The notes below the pieces were generated by a model that saw only the letters and a list, made by a program, of their open reading frames with translations, was not told where the DNA came from and searched no databases. Below, piece by piece: positions 19,905 through 31,489 of a stretch of 64,000 nt of DNA. The stretch comes from Aradus depressus (lineage: Eukaryota > Arthropoda > Insecta > Hemiptera > Aradidae). Both the position numbers and the translations under genes were made by a program. The stretch's first letter is position 1; every line of letters starts with the position of its first letter. The DNA lies in NCBI GenBank assembly GCA_963662175.1, contig OY759215.1, positions 11,397,079-11,461,078 of the forward strand. Direction: 5' to 3'.

Positions 19905-21600
19905 TTAAACATAAAATGGGAGGGGGGGATCAGAGGGTCTCAACTCAAAAATTTCAATAACTACCTACTTTATATTTAAATTCAAAACTCATATGGAAGG
20001 CAACTAATGCTTGGGGGTTAAGGGGTGGGGCTCAATAACTGTTGATGTAATGAATTTATTAACATGAAACTTTATATTTAAATTCAAAACTCATATGGAA
20101 GTCAACTAATGATTGGGGGTTAGGGGTGGGGCTCAATAACTGCTGATGTAATGAATTTATCAACATGAAACTTTATATTTAAATTCAAAACTCATATGGA
20201 AGGCAACAAATACTTGGGGGTTAAGGGGTGGGGCTCAATAACTGTTGATGTAATGAATTAACCAACATGAAACTTTATATTTAAATTCAAAACTCATATG
20301 GATTGGGGGTTAAGGGTGGGGCTCAATAACTGTTGATGTAATGAATTTATTAACATGAAACTTTATATTTAAATTCAAAACTCACATGGATGGCAACAAA
20401 TACTTGGGGGTTAAGGGGTGGGGCTCAATAACTGTTGATGTAATGAATTAACCAACATGAAACTTTATATTTAAATTCAAAACTCATATGGAAGGCAACA
20501 AATACTTGGGGGTTAAGGGGTGGGGCTCAATAACTGTTGATATAATGAATTAACCAACATGAAACTTTATATTTAAATTCAAAACTCATATGGATGGCAA
20601 CAAATACTTGGGGGTTAAGGGTGGGGCTCAATAACTGCTGATGTAATGAATTTATCAACATGAAACTTTATATTTAAATTCAAAACTCATATGGATGGGA
20701 ACAAATACTTGGGGGTTAAGGGGTGGGGCTCAATAACTGTTGATGTAATGAATTTATCAACATGAATCTTTATATTTAAATTCAAAACTCATATGGATGG
20801 CAACAACTACTTGGGGGTTAAGGGGTGGGGCTCAATAACTGCTGATGTAATGAATTTATCAACATGAAACTTTATATTTAAATTCAAAACTCATATGGAT
20901 GGCAACAAATACTTGGGGGTTAAGGGTGGGGCTCAATAACTGCTGATGTAATGAATTTAACAACATGAAACTTTATATTTAAATTCAAAACTCATATGGA
21001 TGGCAAATAATACTTGGGGGTTAAGGGGTGGGGCTCAATAACTGTTGATGTAATGAATTTAACAACATGAAACTTTATATTTAAATTCAAAACTCATATG
21101 GAAGACAACAAATACTTGGGGGTTAAGGGGTGGGGCTCAATAACTGTTGATGTAATGAATTTAACAACATGAAACTTTATATTTAAATTCAAAACTCATA
21201 TGGATGGCAAATAATACTTGGGGGTTAAGGGGTGGGGCTCAATAACTGTTGATGTAATGAATTTAACAACATGAAACTTTATATTTAAATTCAAAACTCA
21301 TATGGAAGACAACAAATACTTGGGGGTTAAGGGGTGGGGCTCAATAACTGTTGATGTAATGAATTTAACAACATGAAACTTTATATTTAAATTCAAAACT
21401 CATACGGATTGGGGGTTAAGGGGTCAATTCAAAAACCCTAATAACTGCCGATGTAATGAATTTATCGATACAAAATTTAGTACGAGGATTTGCGTGCCCC
21501 TATGAAAGTCAACTATTGAATATTAGCAAAAAGTTAATTAATTAATTCGATGTGGGGAGGTAGTACATAGCCGGTGATTCACCGACAACTGTTTTTAGTT
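19905..21600 (+). repeat. Family A copy with internal satellite-like expansion
   Basis: Begins aaaatgggagggggggatca and ends with the family A terminus ggtgattcaccgacaact. Its middle is replaced by a 14-unit tandem array (19980-21420). The last internal block before the terminus has normal family A form (aataactgccgatgtaatg), which shows where the array came from. Confidence 0.82.
19980..21420 (+). repeat. Tandem array, 14 units of about 102 bp
   Basis: Unit: ctcaataactgttgatg, taatgaatttatcaac, atgaaactttatattt, aaattcaaaactcatatgg, then tggcaacaaatacttggggg and ttaaggggtgggg. Units start near 20030, 20131, 20233, 20320, 20423, 20525, 20626, 20727, 20831, 20931, 21033, 21135, 21237 and 21337. 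The fourth and last units are shortened. Higher-order pairing is visible in the last five units, where aaataatacttg and gacaacaaatact variants alternate. Confidence 0.93.
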
Positions 21601-22639
21601 TTGATTCGGTATCTTCTGCTGTGTTCGTCACTTCCCAAGCAAGATACATCCAATACTTGGGTAAATTCAGTTACCTTAAAAAGCTGAGGTAGGAAAATCT
21701 AGAGGAAGGAAGGAAATCATTAAATGAAATGTCTGAATTTTTCAGTTGGCTAGTAACGGGGGGAGTCTCCGGAAATATTACAGGGATATTGTTAGGATTG
21801 TGGGGGAAAGTTTCGCCCTCGGGAATTTCCCCATTGAATCCTTATCCCATGACAAAAACACTTTCTTCCCTTTACTAATATAACTAAAATAAACAACATT
21901 TTTTCTTAATTTATTTAATTAATTTATACGGAGCCGCATGGAACTTTTCAATGTGAATATGAATGAAATGAAAATGAATGAAATGAAATGAAAAATAATC
22001 TTTATTCTGGGACTTTCGTCCCCTAAGAATAACAACATAAGAAATAGACAAAAGAGTACAAATATCGACCAATTGAGACAGAATAAAAATAAAATAAAAG
22101 AGGTCTCTAGTAATAAATATTAAATGTTAAAGAGAGTCAATGATTAAAACAATAAAATAAACTGGTGAAAATTAATGAAAAAATAAAAAAATAATTAAAA
22201 AGTAAATAAATAAATAAAATAAAATAAATAAATAAAATTAAAAAAAAAAAGTATGAATAATAATTTAAAACATAATAAAAATAGTGATTTATATATGAAT
22301 TTAATCGCTAAAACTGGACATGTGAAACAGGAGAGTGACAATCTGTCCAGTGAAGTGAGAGACTTACAGGAAGACTAGAACTATCTCATACGAGCCAGCC
22401 TTAGGAATCAGAGGTTTGCTGAGTTAGGAGATAATGGAAAAAGTAGGGACTTAAATGAATGAAGAGAAGGAGCATGGCGAATCTGGAGAATGAGAGAGTC
22501 AATCATAATGAATATCAGAGGACTTATCATACTATTTAGTTTATATTGATGAATTTTTACTTTCTTATAACTATAGTATAAGAACGTGATGTGATAGTTC
22601 GAAAATGCATGATCGAGTTCATTTTCAAAATGATGTCTG

Positions 22640-22975
22640 TGCAGGTGTGTGTGTGTTTGTGTCTGTGAACTCGATAACTCCCTGGATGTATTGACACATA
22701 ATATTATATGTGCATCCACTATCCTACTAGGACGACAACTATTAATTTGCAACGGAATCAGCAGAAAGGAGGGGGCTCAATTAAAAAGTCCAACAATTGC
22801 CGATGTAATGAATGTATCGATATGAAATGTTATATTTAAATCAAAACCTTGTAAGATACAATTATTACATTTTTAGGAAAATGATCGATTGGCTTTGAAA
22901 GGAACGAAGGCGAAAACGTAATTGATTAATTTTTGCTGGGGAAGTATATAGTCGGTGATTCACTGGCCACTTTCT
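22640..22975 (+). repeat. Family A repeat, plus strand
   Basis: gtctgtgaactcgataactc, gcaacggaatcagcagaaag, tgccgatgtaatgaatgtat and the terminal gtcggtgattcactggcc. Confidence 0.75.
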
Positions 22976-22977
22976 TT

Positions 22978-23180
22978 ACTTTCTTATGCCTGTAGTGTAA
23001 GGAAGTAGGTAGGTACCTATTATAATCGTGCGGAAATCCAAGATCGAGGTTTCAACTGATTTTCACGTTTTAAGGTCCCTTGAATACGTTTCGACCATTT
23101 TCGCGATGATGTCTGTCTGTGCGTGTTTGTGTCATTGAAAAGTTTTGAGCTCTCTACCGCAACAACTATATTGGCTATCG
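22978..23180 (+). repeat. Family B dispersed repeat, left end
   Basis: Conserved words: atcgtgcggaaatccaagatc, gaggtttcaactgattttc, acgttttaaggtcc, cttgaatacgtttcgaccat, gatgatgtctgtctgtgcg. It recurs at 51235-51900, 54080-54230 and, reversed, 61145-62045. It shares only the general 'tttcaacggattttcatg' style with family A. Confidence 0.7.
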
Positions 23181-23512
23181 TATTTTGCGATTTTTTTCTT
23201 AAAGTCGATCGAATATACTCTACTCGTATATTGGTAATGAAATGTGAGTGTGGATGTCAAGCTGTAAACATGTTGGTGAAGAAGCTGTCAAACATATCGG
23301 CCTGTTTGATGATGTTGTGAAAACTCATCAGTCTTGTCAACTCAGCTGATCAACTTCGACGTTCCATTTGTCAGACTCACCTTGGTTGACGTGTTAAGTC
23401 GCTAAGGGGTGGTCGGACGTCTGCTAACTGTCACCTGACAATGGACCCGTCTTACAGGCATAGCGCCAACTCTCGTGTTTTGGTAAACTTTAGTACATCT
23501 TAACTCCAAATT

Positions 23513-24060
23513 CTAGTCGACAGAAACCCGAAGGGTAATCCGTTGAATCCCAGACATTAGAGCTCTCTCTCCGCCCGCATCAGCCGTCTCCATCTGCAGG
23601 GGTAGGTTCTGAACCCTTGTTATCTCAAAGCCTGAAGACCCCTCCGCAAGCTTATGCTGTCCTATAGTAGCTCCTATCTCTTTAAAAGAAGAAAGAAGAA
23701 GAAGGATCTTTTCGAAGCTCTGTTTCCTCAACTCTTCTGACTTAAGGAACGCCTCATCAAAGGTTCTTAATAGCCTTCACATTTGCCCAGGATGTGTAAC
23801 TTGGTTTCCTGCATCGCTTCACATCTTCTGCAAAGAGCATCCGGCACAAGATTCCATTTCAAAGAGATGTTTTCTTACTGAGTGATGTGCTGTTGGGTAC
23901 CTGATCTTTTTTCTCAGTGCCCTCTGGGGTTGGTCAACAAGAGTTGTTCTCCTTTTCTTGTCCGGTACTATAATCAACTCTTTTGACTGTCGCCAAGATG
24001 ACATTCTCTTCCTCAATGCCCATTCCTGCCAAGAATGTTTTGCGCTGCGCCTTCCCGATA
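23513..24060 (-). pseudogene. Probable LINE ORF2 C-terminal relic
   Basis: The minus strand reads TAHHSVRKHLF and then, across a frameshift, a cysteine/histidine-rich stretch (LCRMLFAEDVKRC). Next come frames rich in K/E and ending TRVQNLPLQ. The H...H...C...C spacing and position recall the end of non-LTR ORF2 proteins, but no diagnostic RT block remains. Confidence 0.4.
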
Positions 24061-24367
24061 TACATTATATCAATATTTGAGAATGAAAGTATGTATAACC
24101 ATGATTTTTAACCGCCTGAGAATTTTTCTTTCTTATATTTCAACAATTCTTTTGAATAAATTTTACAAAAGAAAAAAAAAATATATCTATCAATGATGGA
24201 AAAAATATAAATTAGTGACAAAGGCTATAATCAGAAAAGAATGAAGTGAAAACTCAGGAACATAAGAATTTCATTCTGACTGAAAAATGGAAAAGTCTCA
24301 AATAAATTCAAAATACTCTTAGGCGCGGATCCAGAAGGTTGGCGATGGGGGCACTTTCCCCAGTCCT

Positions 24368-24384
24368 CCCCCCCCCCCCCCCCC
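24368..24384 (+). repeat. Poly-C tract (17 bp plus 7)
   Basis: Seventeen C, one T, then seven C, directly upstream of a family C fragment. Confidence 0.95.
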
Positions 24385-24399
24385 TCCCCCCCAAAAAAA

Positions 24400-24532
24400 A
24401 CTTTTGGTTTTGTGAATTTTTTTCTGCTTTTCGGAAACTACTGTAGAAATCAAAATTTAGTTGAAGACCAGCTATAATTTCTACAGGAAATGTGGTAATT
24501 TTATTATTATCTAATTATATGTAATATTTATT
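24400..24532 (+). repeat. Family C repeat fragment
   Basis: ggaaactactgtagaaatc, aaaatttagttgaagacc and tataatttctacaggaaatg match the longer copies at 54515-54990 and 59915-60390. The fragment is interrupted by the SINE at 24533 and continues after 24880. Confidence 0.7.
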
Positions 24533-24879
24533 GAGGGCGCCGGTAGCTCAGTGGTATGCGTGCTTGACTTCTGAGCTCAAGGTCGTGGGTTCGTAGCCCG
24601 ACCGAGGCCCTTAGTTTATTTTATCTGGGAGGTAAAATAAACTTAAGCACGCCGTCCTTCGGATGGGACGTTAAGCGATGGTCCCGAGCCTGTACGATGT
24701 CAGGTACTCGTTAAAGACCCCTACCCTAGATAAATAAAAAATTTAGGGTAGGCAAAATTTAGGACTCCCACAGTAGAGTCGGACTCATGTCCACCAGAGT
24801 GACGAAAGAGCGCTCTGGTAGTAGGCGATATGACCTCGTAGTTAAAGCCCGGGCATGAGTCATAAAACCAAACCTAACC
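24533..24879 (+). mobile_element. Full-length tRNA-derived SINE (type copy)
   Basis: A 347-bp element flanked by the exact 13-bp duplication tgtaatatttatt (24520-24532 and 24880-24892). The head is tRNA-like: A box TAGCTCAGTGGT at 24544-24555 and B box GGTTCGTAGCC at 24588-24598, in normal spacing for RNA polymerase III. The body carries gggaggtaaaataaac, cgtccttcggatgggacg, cgatggtcccgagcc, agagcgctctggtagtagg and aaagcccgggcatgag. The tail is aaaccaaacctaacc. It encodes no protein and would be copied by a partner LINE. Eighteen copies or fragments of this family occur in the window. Confidence 0.95.
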
Positions 24880-25328
24880 TGTAATATTTATTATTTATTT
24901 GTTTAATTTATATTTAAATATATTTTTCTAATTATCATAGTATAGTACACGTCAACTTATTTTCACTTATGTATTGAGGTTATATTTCGTGCAGCTGGGT
25001 TTGTAAGACGATGTAACAGCTAGTGGACAGAGGAGACGGAAGCCGAAGGTCCAGCCATCATGGAGTTACAATAAGAATTCTGAGATAAGTGAACCAGTTT
25101 AAGAGAGATGCGTAAATCAAGTGTGGTTCAACTACATCCAACCTATTCCCATGCAAATCCGAGCCGTCTACTCATGGGATTAGCTGTGCACAATTGCAAT
25201 CTGAGCCTCCTTAGTCTACAACTTTCTTAATGCACCCATTATGGAAACACATTTCACAAACCTTTTAATATCTCCATCCTCACTTCTTTTTACTTCTTCA
25301 GCTGGACAAAGTATCCGGGAAATTATAG

Positions 25329-25666
25329 TTAATTATTATGACTCATGCCCGGGCTTTAAGTATGAAGTCATATCGCCTACTACCAGAGCGCTCTATCGTC
25401 ACTCTGGTGGAGATGACCCCGACTCTACTATGGGAGTCCTGAATTTTGCCTATCTAGGTTTATTCACCTAGGATAGGGGTCTTTAACGAGTGAGTACCTG
25501 ACATCGGACAAGCGCGCGACCATCTCTTAAAGTCCCATCCGAAGGATGGCGTCTTAATTTTATTTTACCTCCCAGATAAATTAAACTAAGTGTCTCGACC
25601 GGGTTTCGTTCCCGCGATCTTGAGCTCAGTAAGCAAGCATGCCTACCACTGAGCTACCTGCGCCCT
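25329..25666 (-). mobile_element. tRNA-derived SINE, nearly complete copy
   Basis: From ttattatgactcatgcccgg (3' end complement) to ctgagctacctgcgccct (head complement). The B-box region is diverged (gggtttcgttccc). Confidence 0.86.
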
Positions 25667-26045
25667 CGCGGAAAATTATATATTCTGTCCAAATTTTGAT
25701 GTTCAGTTTTCACTGTAATTTCATCTTTTCCGACCTCCTTATTGCAAAAATGTCCTATATTTCTGTATTTCTTTTTGTCTGTGAACACAATTACTTAGCC
25801 GGTAGCTCAAAATTAATAATAATAATAATAATTTTATTTCCGTTAAACCAAAACATGATAAAAGGATACGTCATAAGAATGTATACATTAAGATAGCTTA
25901 TATATTAGATTTATAACTATTTAAGTTGACACACATGGATTAGTAATAACAATACTATTAAAATACATACATTTAGAAATAAGTAGATACATTTTCCAAA
26001 TATGTAAAAATTAAGATAACTATTTTTTTAAATTCTTTCAGAAGT

Positions 26046-26150
26046 GTCTTTATTTTAACGATATTTCGGGACGTTCGTACCTTTATCAGGTCTCAATGTA
26101 CGAGATATAGAAAAGAGAAAGATACAGATAGCGTGCTAGTCTATCTAAGC
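26046..26150 (-). ncRNA. Degenerate hammerhead-like motif, GGGAC-stem family
   Basis: On the minus strand, CTGATAA is followed by a 6-bp stem with one mismatch, then CCCGAAATATCG. Related sequences occur in the fold-back at 34962-35190 and near 50035-50110. The core differs from CTGANGA by one base, so self-cleavage is unlikely. Confidence 0.35.
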
Positions 26151-26230
26151 GGCCGAGGCACTTAGTTTTTTATCTGGAAGGTGAAAAGAACCTTGAGCAC
26201 GCTGTCCTTCAGATGGGAGGTTAAGCGAGA
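26148..26230 (+). mobile_element. tRNA-derived SINE fragment
   Basis: ggccgaggcacttagttttt, a gaaggtgaaaa block and gctgtccttcagatggg, then breaks off. Confidence 0.7.
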
Positions 26231-26286
26231 TTCAGCAAGATAATTAAGAGAGTTTCAAGCAATAGACATACACAAAACGGAAAGTG

Positions 26287-26383
26287 GTCGGTGAATCACC
26301 AAGAATGTACTTCCCCAGAACAAATTAATCAATTAACTTTTTGCTACTTCTCCAAAAACCAGTCAACCGTTTGTACACTCAAG
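26287..26383 (-). repeat. Family A repeat, minus strand, split by Harbinger-derived element
   Basis: gtggtcggtgaatcaccaag, gaatgtacttccccagaac and aaaaaccagtcaaccg follow the family A end. The missing continuation (catacttaattttgtgtc) appears after 27185. Confidence 0.7.
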
Positions 26384-26398
26384 CCTTGTTTACACTTT

Positions 26399-27185
26399 GA
26401 TTAGTGCAAGTGTTAAGTGTTAAGTACAAGTATTTAGTAAGAGCACTAAACCCGTTTGGACACCTTGAACAAGTGTTTAGTGTTAAGTAAAACTGCGAGT
26501 GAACTGTTAAGTAGAATGTGACAAGTAGGCTGATTAGTACATCTGTTTAGTGAGTGCGAGTGGACACCCCCACCACTATTCTCTTACCCCCACCATCACA
26601 AACTTGATCGAGAAGTCAACTGTTATCTCTTATCACTTTATCAGTTTGTTTGGTTTTTTTACTTTGGCACCCTAAATAGGTCTTGTAGGTTCCTTAAACT
26701 ACTTCCGGTTGCTAGCATATATAGCACAGTTTCGAGCTTAACACAGCAAGCCTCATAAGTGTATCACTTCTTTGGCCCAACAAGATTTAATAAATGTTCA
26801 AATGCTCTTTGATTCATTCGCATTGCATAATAATATTCAATTGGATCTTCAACAACCAATTCACGCAGGAGTACAGAACTTGCACCACGATCTTGCCTTC
26901 TAGAAATCTACTTCCTCTCCCATAATGTTGGTGGCTTTTCTCTTTCTCTATGTACCTCCTCTGCTATTTCCTCAACAATGAAATTCAATGTTTCTTTTAG
27001 TACGTCTATTACCACTGCACTTATTGAATTCATTATAGAAAATACAATTTTAGAGCACTTGAAGTTCACGAACTCAAAATTTTGTTTTTAAACTTTAAAC
27101 TCAAAAACAAATGCTCATTTCACTTGCACTTGCAACTGACTAAACACTGTTGGACACTACTTGACACTTAACACCTGCAGTAATC
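26399..27185. mobile_element. Non-autonomous PIF/Harbinger-derived element
   Basis: Imperfect inverted ends: gattagtgcaagtgttaagt at the left and the complement of actt-gacacttaacacctgcagtaatc at the right (about 27 bp, three mismatches). Further agtgttaagt words lie near both ends. The interior retains only the N-terminal part of a Harbinger transposase on the minus strand. TTA on the left and TAA on the right could be the usual 3-bp site, but they are not identical, so the exact ends are uncertain. Confidence 0.7.
26661..27033 (-). pseudogene. PIF/Harbinger transposase N-terminal fragment
   Basis: Minus-strand translation gives RDRGASSVLLRELVVEDP, IEYYYAMRMNQRAFEHLL and NLVGP. After frame changes it gives DTLMRLAV and LATGSSLRNLQDLFRVPK. 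These match the order and style of the HARBI1-like nuclease family (LVQEL..EDP, MR...F..LL.LV, LATG.S...L...FR...). The DDE catalytic part is missing. One in-frame stop (after WERK) and at least two frameshifts make it a relic. Confidence 0.78.
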
Positions 27186-27422
27186 ATAGGGACTCATAAG
27201 TCACTCATACTTAATTTTGTGTCAATAAATTGGGGTTTTTGAGTTGAAAATTTCGTGTTGAATCAATTTATTTTGAGTTATGGTACACTTATGGTACAAT
27301 TCGTATATTCTCATTTTATCATAGTTACCAGTGAATACTTTCCAAGACTAACTGATATAAGTAATAAATGATTTCCTATTTATCTTTAAGTTATAACGTT
27401 TACTGGTAATTATAATGATAGT

Positions 27423-27655
27423 CTACTGAGTTCAAGATCACGGGTTCTAAACCCGGCCAAAGCCCTTACGTTTTTGCTACCTAGGAGGTGAAAAAACCTT
27501 GAGCACTTCGGATGGGACGTTAAGCGATGGTCCCGAGCTTGTACACGCACCCTAATCTAGATAATATTTACGACTCCCATAGTAGAGTCGGGTTATATCC
27601 ACGAGAGTGATGAAAGTAGACGATATGACCTCTCGTACTAAAGCCCAGGAGTGTC
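27423..27655 (+). mobile_element. tRNA-derived SINE, partial head
   Basis: Starts within the tRNA-like region (actgagttcaagatcacggg, B box ggttctaaaccc), continues through gggacgttaagcgatgg and ends near aaagcccaggagtg. Confidence 0.78.
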
Positions 27656-27699
27656 ACAGTAAGTAACGAAATATGTATTAGTATTATATATTTCTGTCG

Positions 27700-27960
27700 T
27701 GTATTGTCAGAAATTCGAAGCGAGTTTTCAATGGAGTATCAACATGAAATTATATATGTGTATCCAAAAACTCATAATGACTAAACTTGTTAATTTTTAG
27801 TCAAATCGGCTGAAGGGAAAGGGGGGATTGGGGAGGCTTATGGTAAGTTATGGTACCTACACACAGAAAGTTTAAAAAAAATGAAATTCCGTTGAAAACT
27901 CCTCATCGAAATTTTAAACGAGTTCATAACTGCTCCTATACCTACTTCCTGTAGCTGGAG
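27700..27960 (+). repeat. Family A repeats, plus then minus fragments
   Basis: Plus-oriented gcgagttttcaatggag and ttttagtcaaatcggctg give way around 27870 to the minus-oriented end: aaattccgttgaaaactc followed by aaacgagttcataactgctc. Confidence 0.5.
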
Positions 27961-28724
27961 AAATAAAATTTCCTGCAGACAACAAGAGACAGCTCAATAG
28001 AGCGAAGATTTAATTGAATCTCTAAAAATAACTGTCTTTTAAAGATTTCTTGTATTAAAAAGGTTATTAAAGTTTTTTTTTATAATATTTCCTTTTATAT
28101 ATTTTTAATAATAAAAGTTGCAACTCTTATAATACAGTAAATAAAATATTTGGCAAAGGCCAGACAGTGGCGACATATTATTTTGATAAATTTCAATAAA
28201 ATAATTAAAATAAGTTCAAGCATATACTAACAAAAAAACTATAAATATACAAGAAGAAGAAGAAGAGTTATAATAATTATAATAAAGTAACTGAAATAAA
28301 TAGAAAATAAATAAATAAACATTCAAAAACAGAGATATAATTTAAAATCGTGAACTGATATTTTGTGTTTCCCTCCCTGAGTTTTCCCTATTTTCTTTAT
28401 CAAAACGTTTTGATTTGTGTCACACTTAACTTAAAAAGTTTTTACTGAAATTTATTACGTAGAATATACAATAAAAACATATACATGAATTTTTTGTGAT
28501 TTGTTATTGCGATGTAGAGCTGATCGCTACTCTTTTCAATTATCGTAAATATCTTTCTAAATTGTATTCTCCGTTGGGTGCCGCCCGTAGATTACTTAAC
28601 GCTTCGAGGGAGAGGTTCTTGAAAAGTATTTCGGAATGCGATGTATGTAACTACAAGTTTTCATAATTTGAACAGGTGAAATCGCCTAAACGGTTTATAT
28701 TTATTTATTGATTGACTATTATTT

Positions 28725-28830
28725 AACTTTTTGATGATTAACTGGATTAGGTTGTCAAAGAAAAATATATATAATCTGAAGATGGCTGATATAGTGAGAA
28801 GTGATTAATTTACAGGTTGCCAAATGTCTT
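28725..28830 (+). repeat. Family D repeat
   Basis: ttgatgattaactggatta, ggttgtcaaag, an atatatata run and tgattaatttacaggttg recur at 29490-29560. Confidence 0.6.
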
Positions 28831-29055
28831 AATATTTCTCAACAGTAACTTCCTTACTTTTATTACCTCTCTCACCCATCCATTAAAATTGTCTTTCAAT
28901 TCCTTTTTATTTATTTATTTTATTATTGCTATTTTAATTTTTTTATTTTTATTTTTTTTATTTTTGTCCCGAGGTTTTACCACTGGGTGGCCTTCCTCTC
29001 ATACGATATTCACTCCACCATATCTAAATACATTATAGATGCTGGTTTGTTTTAA
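28830..29055 (+). repeat. Dispersed repeat, copy reversed at 56985-57210
   Basis: ctctctcacccatccatt, attgtctttcaattccttt, cactgggtggccttcctctc and atagatgctggttt are matched in reverse complement at 56985-57210. An open frame here (28817-29038) is low-complexity and not a gene. Confidence 0.7.
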
Positions 29056-29259
29056 TTTTAATTGTTTTCAAACATGGAAATATATTTTTTTCAGCACATT
29101 CACTAACAGTGGTAAGATATAATATATATATATATATTGTAACCACCTTTCCCTTTCTTGAGAGAGTGTGTAAATTATTTAATTAATAAAAATAAAATTA
29201 ATGTCTTGCTGTATAATAATGATAATAATTGTCTATAAAGTAGACATACTACAATATAC

Positions 29260-29432
29260 AAGGGCTCTTTCGTCACTCTGGTGGACATGGGCCGGACTCT
29301 ACAGTGGGAGTCGTACACCTTTATTCACCTAGGTCTTTAACGAGTATCTGCCATCGTACAGGTTGGGGACCATCGCTTAACGTCACATCCGAAGGAGTCA
29401 TTCACTGAGCTACCGGCGCCCTCACAAGACAA
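29260..29432 (-). mobile_element. tRNA-derived SINE, internally deleted
   Basis: ctctttcgtcactctggtgg at the left and ctgagctaccggcgccct at the right, with most of the tRNA-like B-box region deleted. Confidence 0.8.
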
Positions 29433-29539
29433 CTCATATTACAAAATAGCAAATACTTTTGTCAAACATTTTAGTGTCGCTGTTCCGTTTTGATGATTAA
29501 CTGGATTAAGTTGTCAAAGTAAATATATATAAAGAAGTG

Positions 29540-29694
29540 ATTATTTTACAGATTGTCAAATAAGATGTAGTCTGACTTCTCACAGATTTTTTGTAAAATT
29601 TTTATTATTTTTTCTTTTTATTAGTATTAGCTAATACAAATAAAAAATCTGTGAGAGGTCGGACTACAGCTTATTTGACAACCTGTAAAAATAT
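29540..29694. repeat. Hairpin with about 52-bp arms
   Basis: 29540-29595 is the reverse complement of 29644-29694, through agattgtcaaataagatgtag and its partner. The loop is about 50 nt and AT-rich. The right arm is also the start of the tandem duplication that follows. Confidence 0.8.
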
Positions 29695-30667
29695 ATATAT
29701 ATTTATCAAATTTAAATTTGCAAAAATTCAATAATATGTTACATTACGAGGGCGCGCAAATCGCGCTTGTAAATTGATGGACGGACAATTTAATGATAGG
29801 TACCCCTTCATCATATCCCACGATAATCCTCCCTCCCTTCTTTATTTATCTACATTTCATCTATTTTTATTATCACTGTATTATTCTATTTATTTATTCA
29901 TTTTATTTTATTATTACATCAGTTAATCTTAATCTGACACAATTCAAATTGTCCGCTCATGTCACGAATTGAAACATTCTGAAGTTTATTTAATGTTTCA
30001 TCCTGTTTAAATGATATATCAAAAGAAGTGTAATCAACTTTCTGTGCCACCACAAATTGATATATCAAAAGAAGTGTAATCAACTTTCTGTGCCACGAAT
30101 TGTCTACCATTAAAATTGCGGAATAGCCGTGGAAGAAGTAGCTGTGCGCCGCGTATAGTCGTTGGTTCATGAGTTTGGTTTGAACCGATTTAGATAGCGG
30201 TAGTAGGACTACATCTTATTCGACAACCTATGAAAAATATATATATATTTATCGAATTTATATTTCAAAAATTTAATAAATTATAATTATTACATTGGTG
30301 AATCGCAAATCGCGCTTGTAAATTGATGGACGGACAAACTAATGTTACCCCTTCATCATATCCCACGATAATTCTCCCCTCCCTTCTTTATTTATCTACA
30401 TTTCATCAATTTATATTATCACTGTATTATTCTATTTATTTATTCATTTTATTTTATTATTACATCAGTTTATCTTAAACTGACACAATTCAAACTATCT
30501 GTAGTTTATTTAATGTTTCATCCTGTTTAATTGATTTACCAAGAGAAGTGTATTCAGCTTTCCATGCCACAAATTTTCTACCATTAAAATTGCGGAATAG
30601 CCGTGGAAGAAGTAGCTGTGCGCCGCGTATAGTCGTTGGTTCATGAGTTTGGTTTGAACCGATTTTC
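29661..30667 (+). repeat. Tandem duplication of a 470-540 bp unit
   Basis: Copy 1 is 29661-30198 and copy 2 is 30199-30667. Both run from ggactac...cttatt..gacaacct through cgcaaatcgcgcttgtaaat, cttcatcatatcccacgata, attgcggaatagccgtgg and gttggttcatgagtttgg to gaaccgattt. Copy 1 has an extra internal 46-bp duplication (atatatcaaaagaagtgtaa at 30013 and 30059). No coding domain was recognised in the 83-codon frame on the minus strand. Confidence 0.85.
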
Positions 30668-31489
30668 AATTAGAATTATGTTGAAGTGCCACCCACAAGA
30701 CAACACAAACAGATACAATATGTAGCGTCTAACCGAGACTGAGTCAGTTGACAAAGTTTGTTATACTAAGTTGAGTACTTTGCTAACTAAAGTGACTTGA
30801 GACTGATCCAAGGACTAGCTAACTAATTGTATTATGTATCTAGAACGGAACAAGATACAGCAATATATATATCCATATCCAGTCACTTGGGGATTAACGG
30901 GTTTATAGGCAAAGGATCAGCTACTTCCTATGTTCTATGTAGTAGGGATGGGTGATAGACGATAGTACGTAACTATCGATATTAATTTTTCCTTTATTAT
31001 AGGGGATACGATTTGAATAAAACATAAATAAATAAAAATAAAAAAATAAAAATAAAACAGATTGTTTTTTAGGAATATTTGAATATTTTGAATGCACGCT
31101 TGCCACTTGTGAACACAAAATCAATCCAATTCCTAGTATAGAGTGCTAAACACATCCAGTTTAAGGGATCACCTCTTGAGACGCCCCCAAGAAACTTATA
31201 AACCGACAACCATGACCTGGATCGCTGCCTACTGTTCCATAAAGTTTTACAAAAGTATTTTTCGTCAATTGGTAATTAATTTTTTTATATTGTTTTATAG
31301 AAGTTGTTGATTGAAATAAAAATAGTTGAATCTAGTGCCATTGTACCTACTTGATTGTTTTTTGATTATCTACAATAAGTGTTTTTGATCTTTAATTAAT
31401 GTGTTAAAATTCTTGCCAAGTGTTATACTTAATGCGATTATTTTCGACAGAAAATGTCATCAGGCCCCAATGTGGCGAGATATAGAAAA

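Noticed and set aside
24533..24610. Possible functional tRNA at the SINE head
   Set aside because: The A and B boxes are fine, but the acceptor and anticodon stems are poor and it is continuous with the SINE body inside a target duplication.
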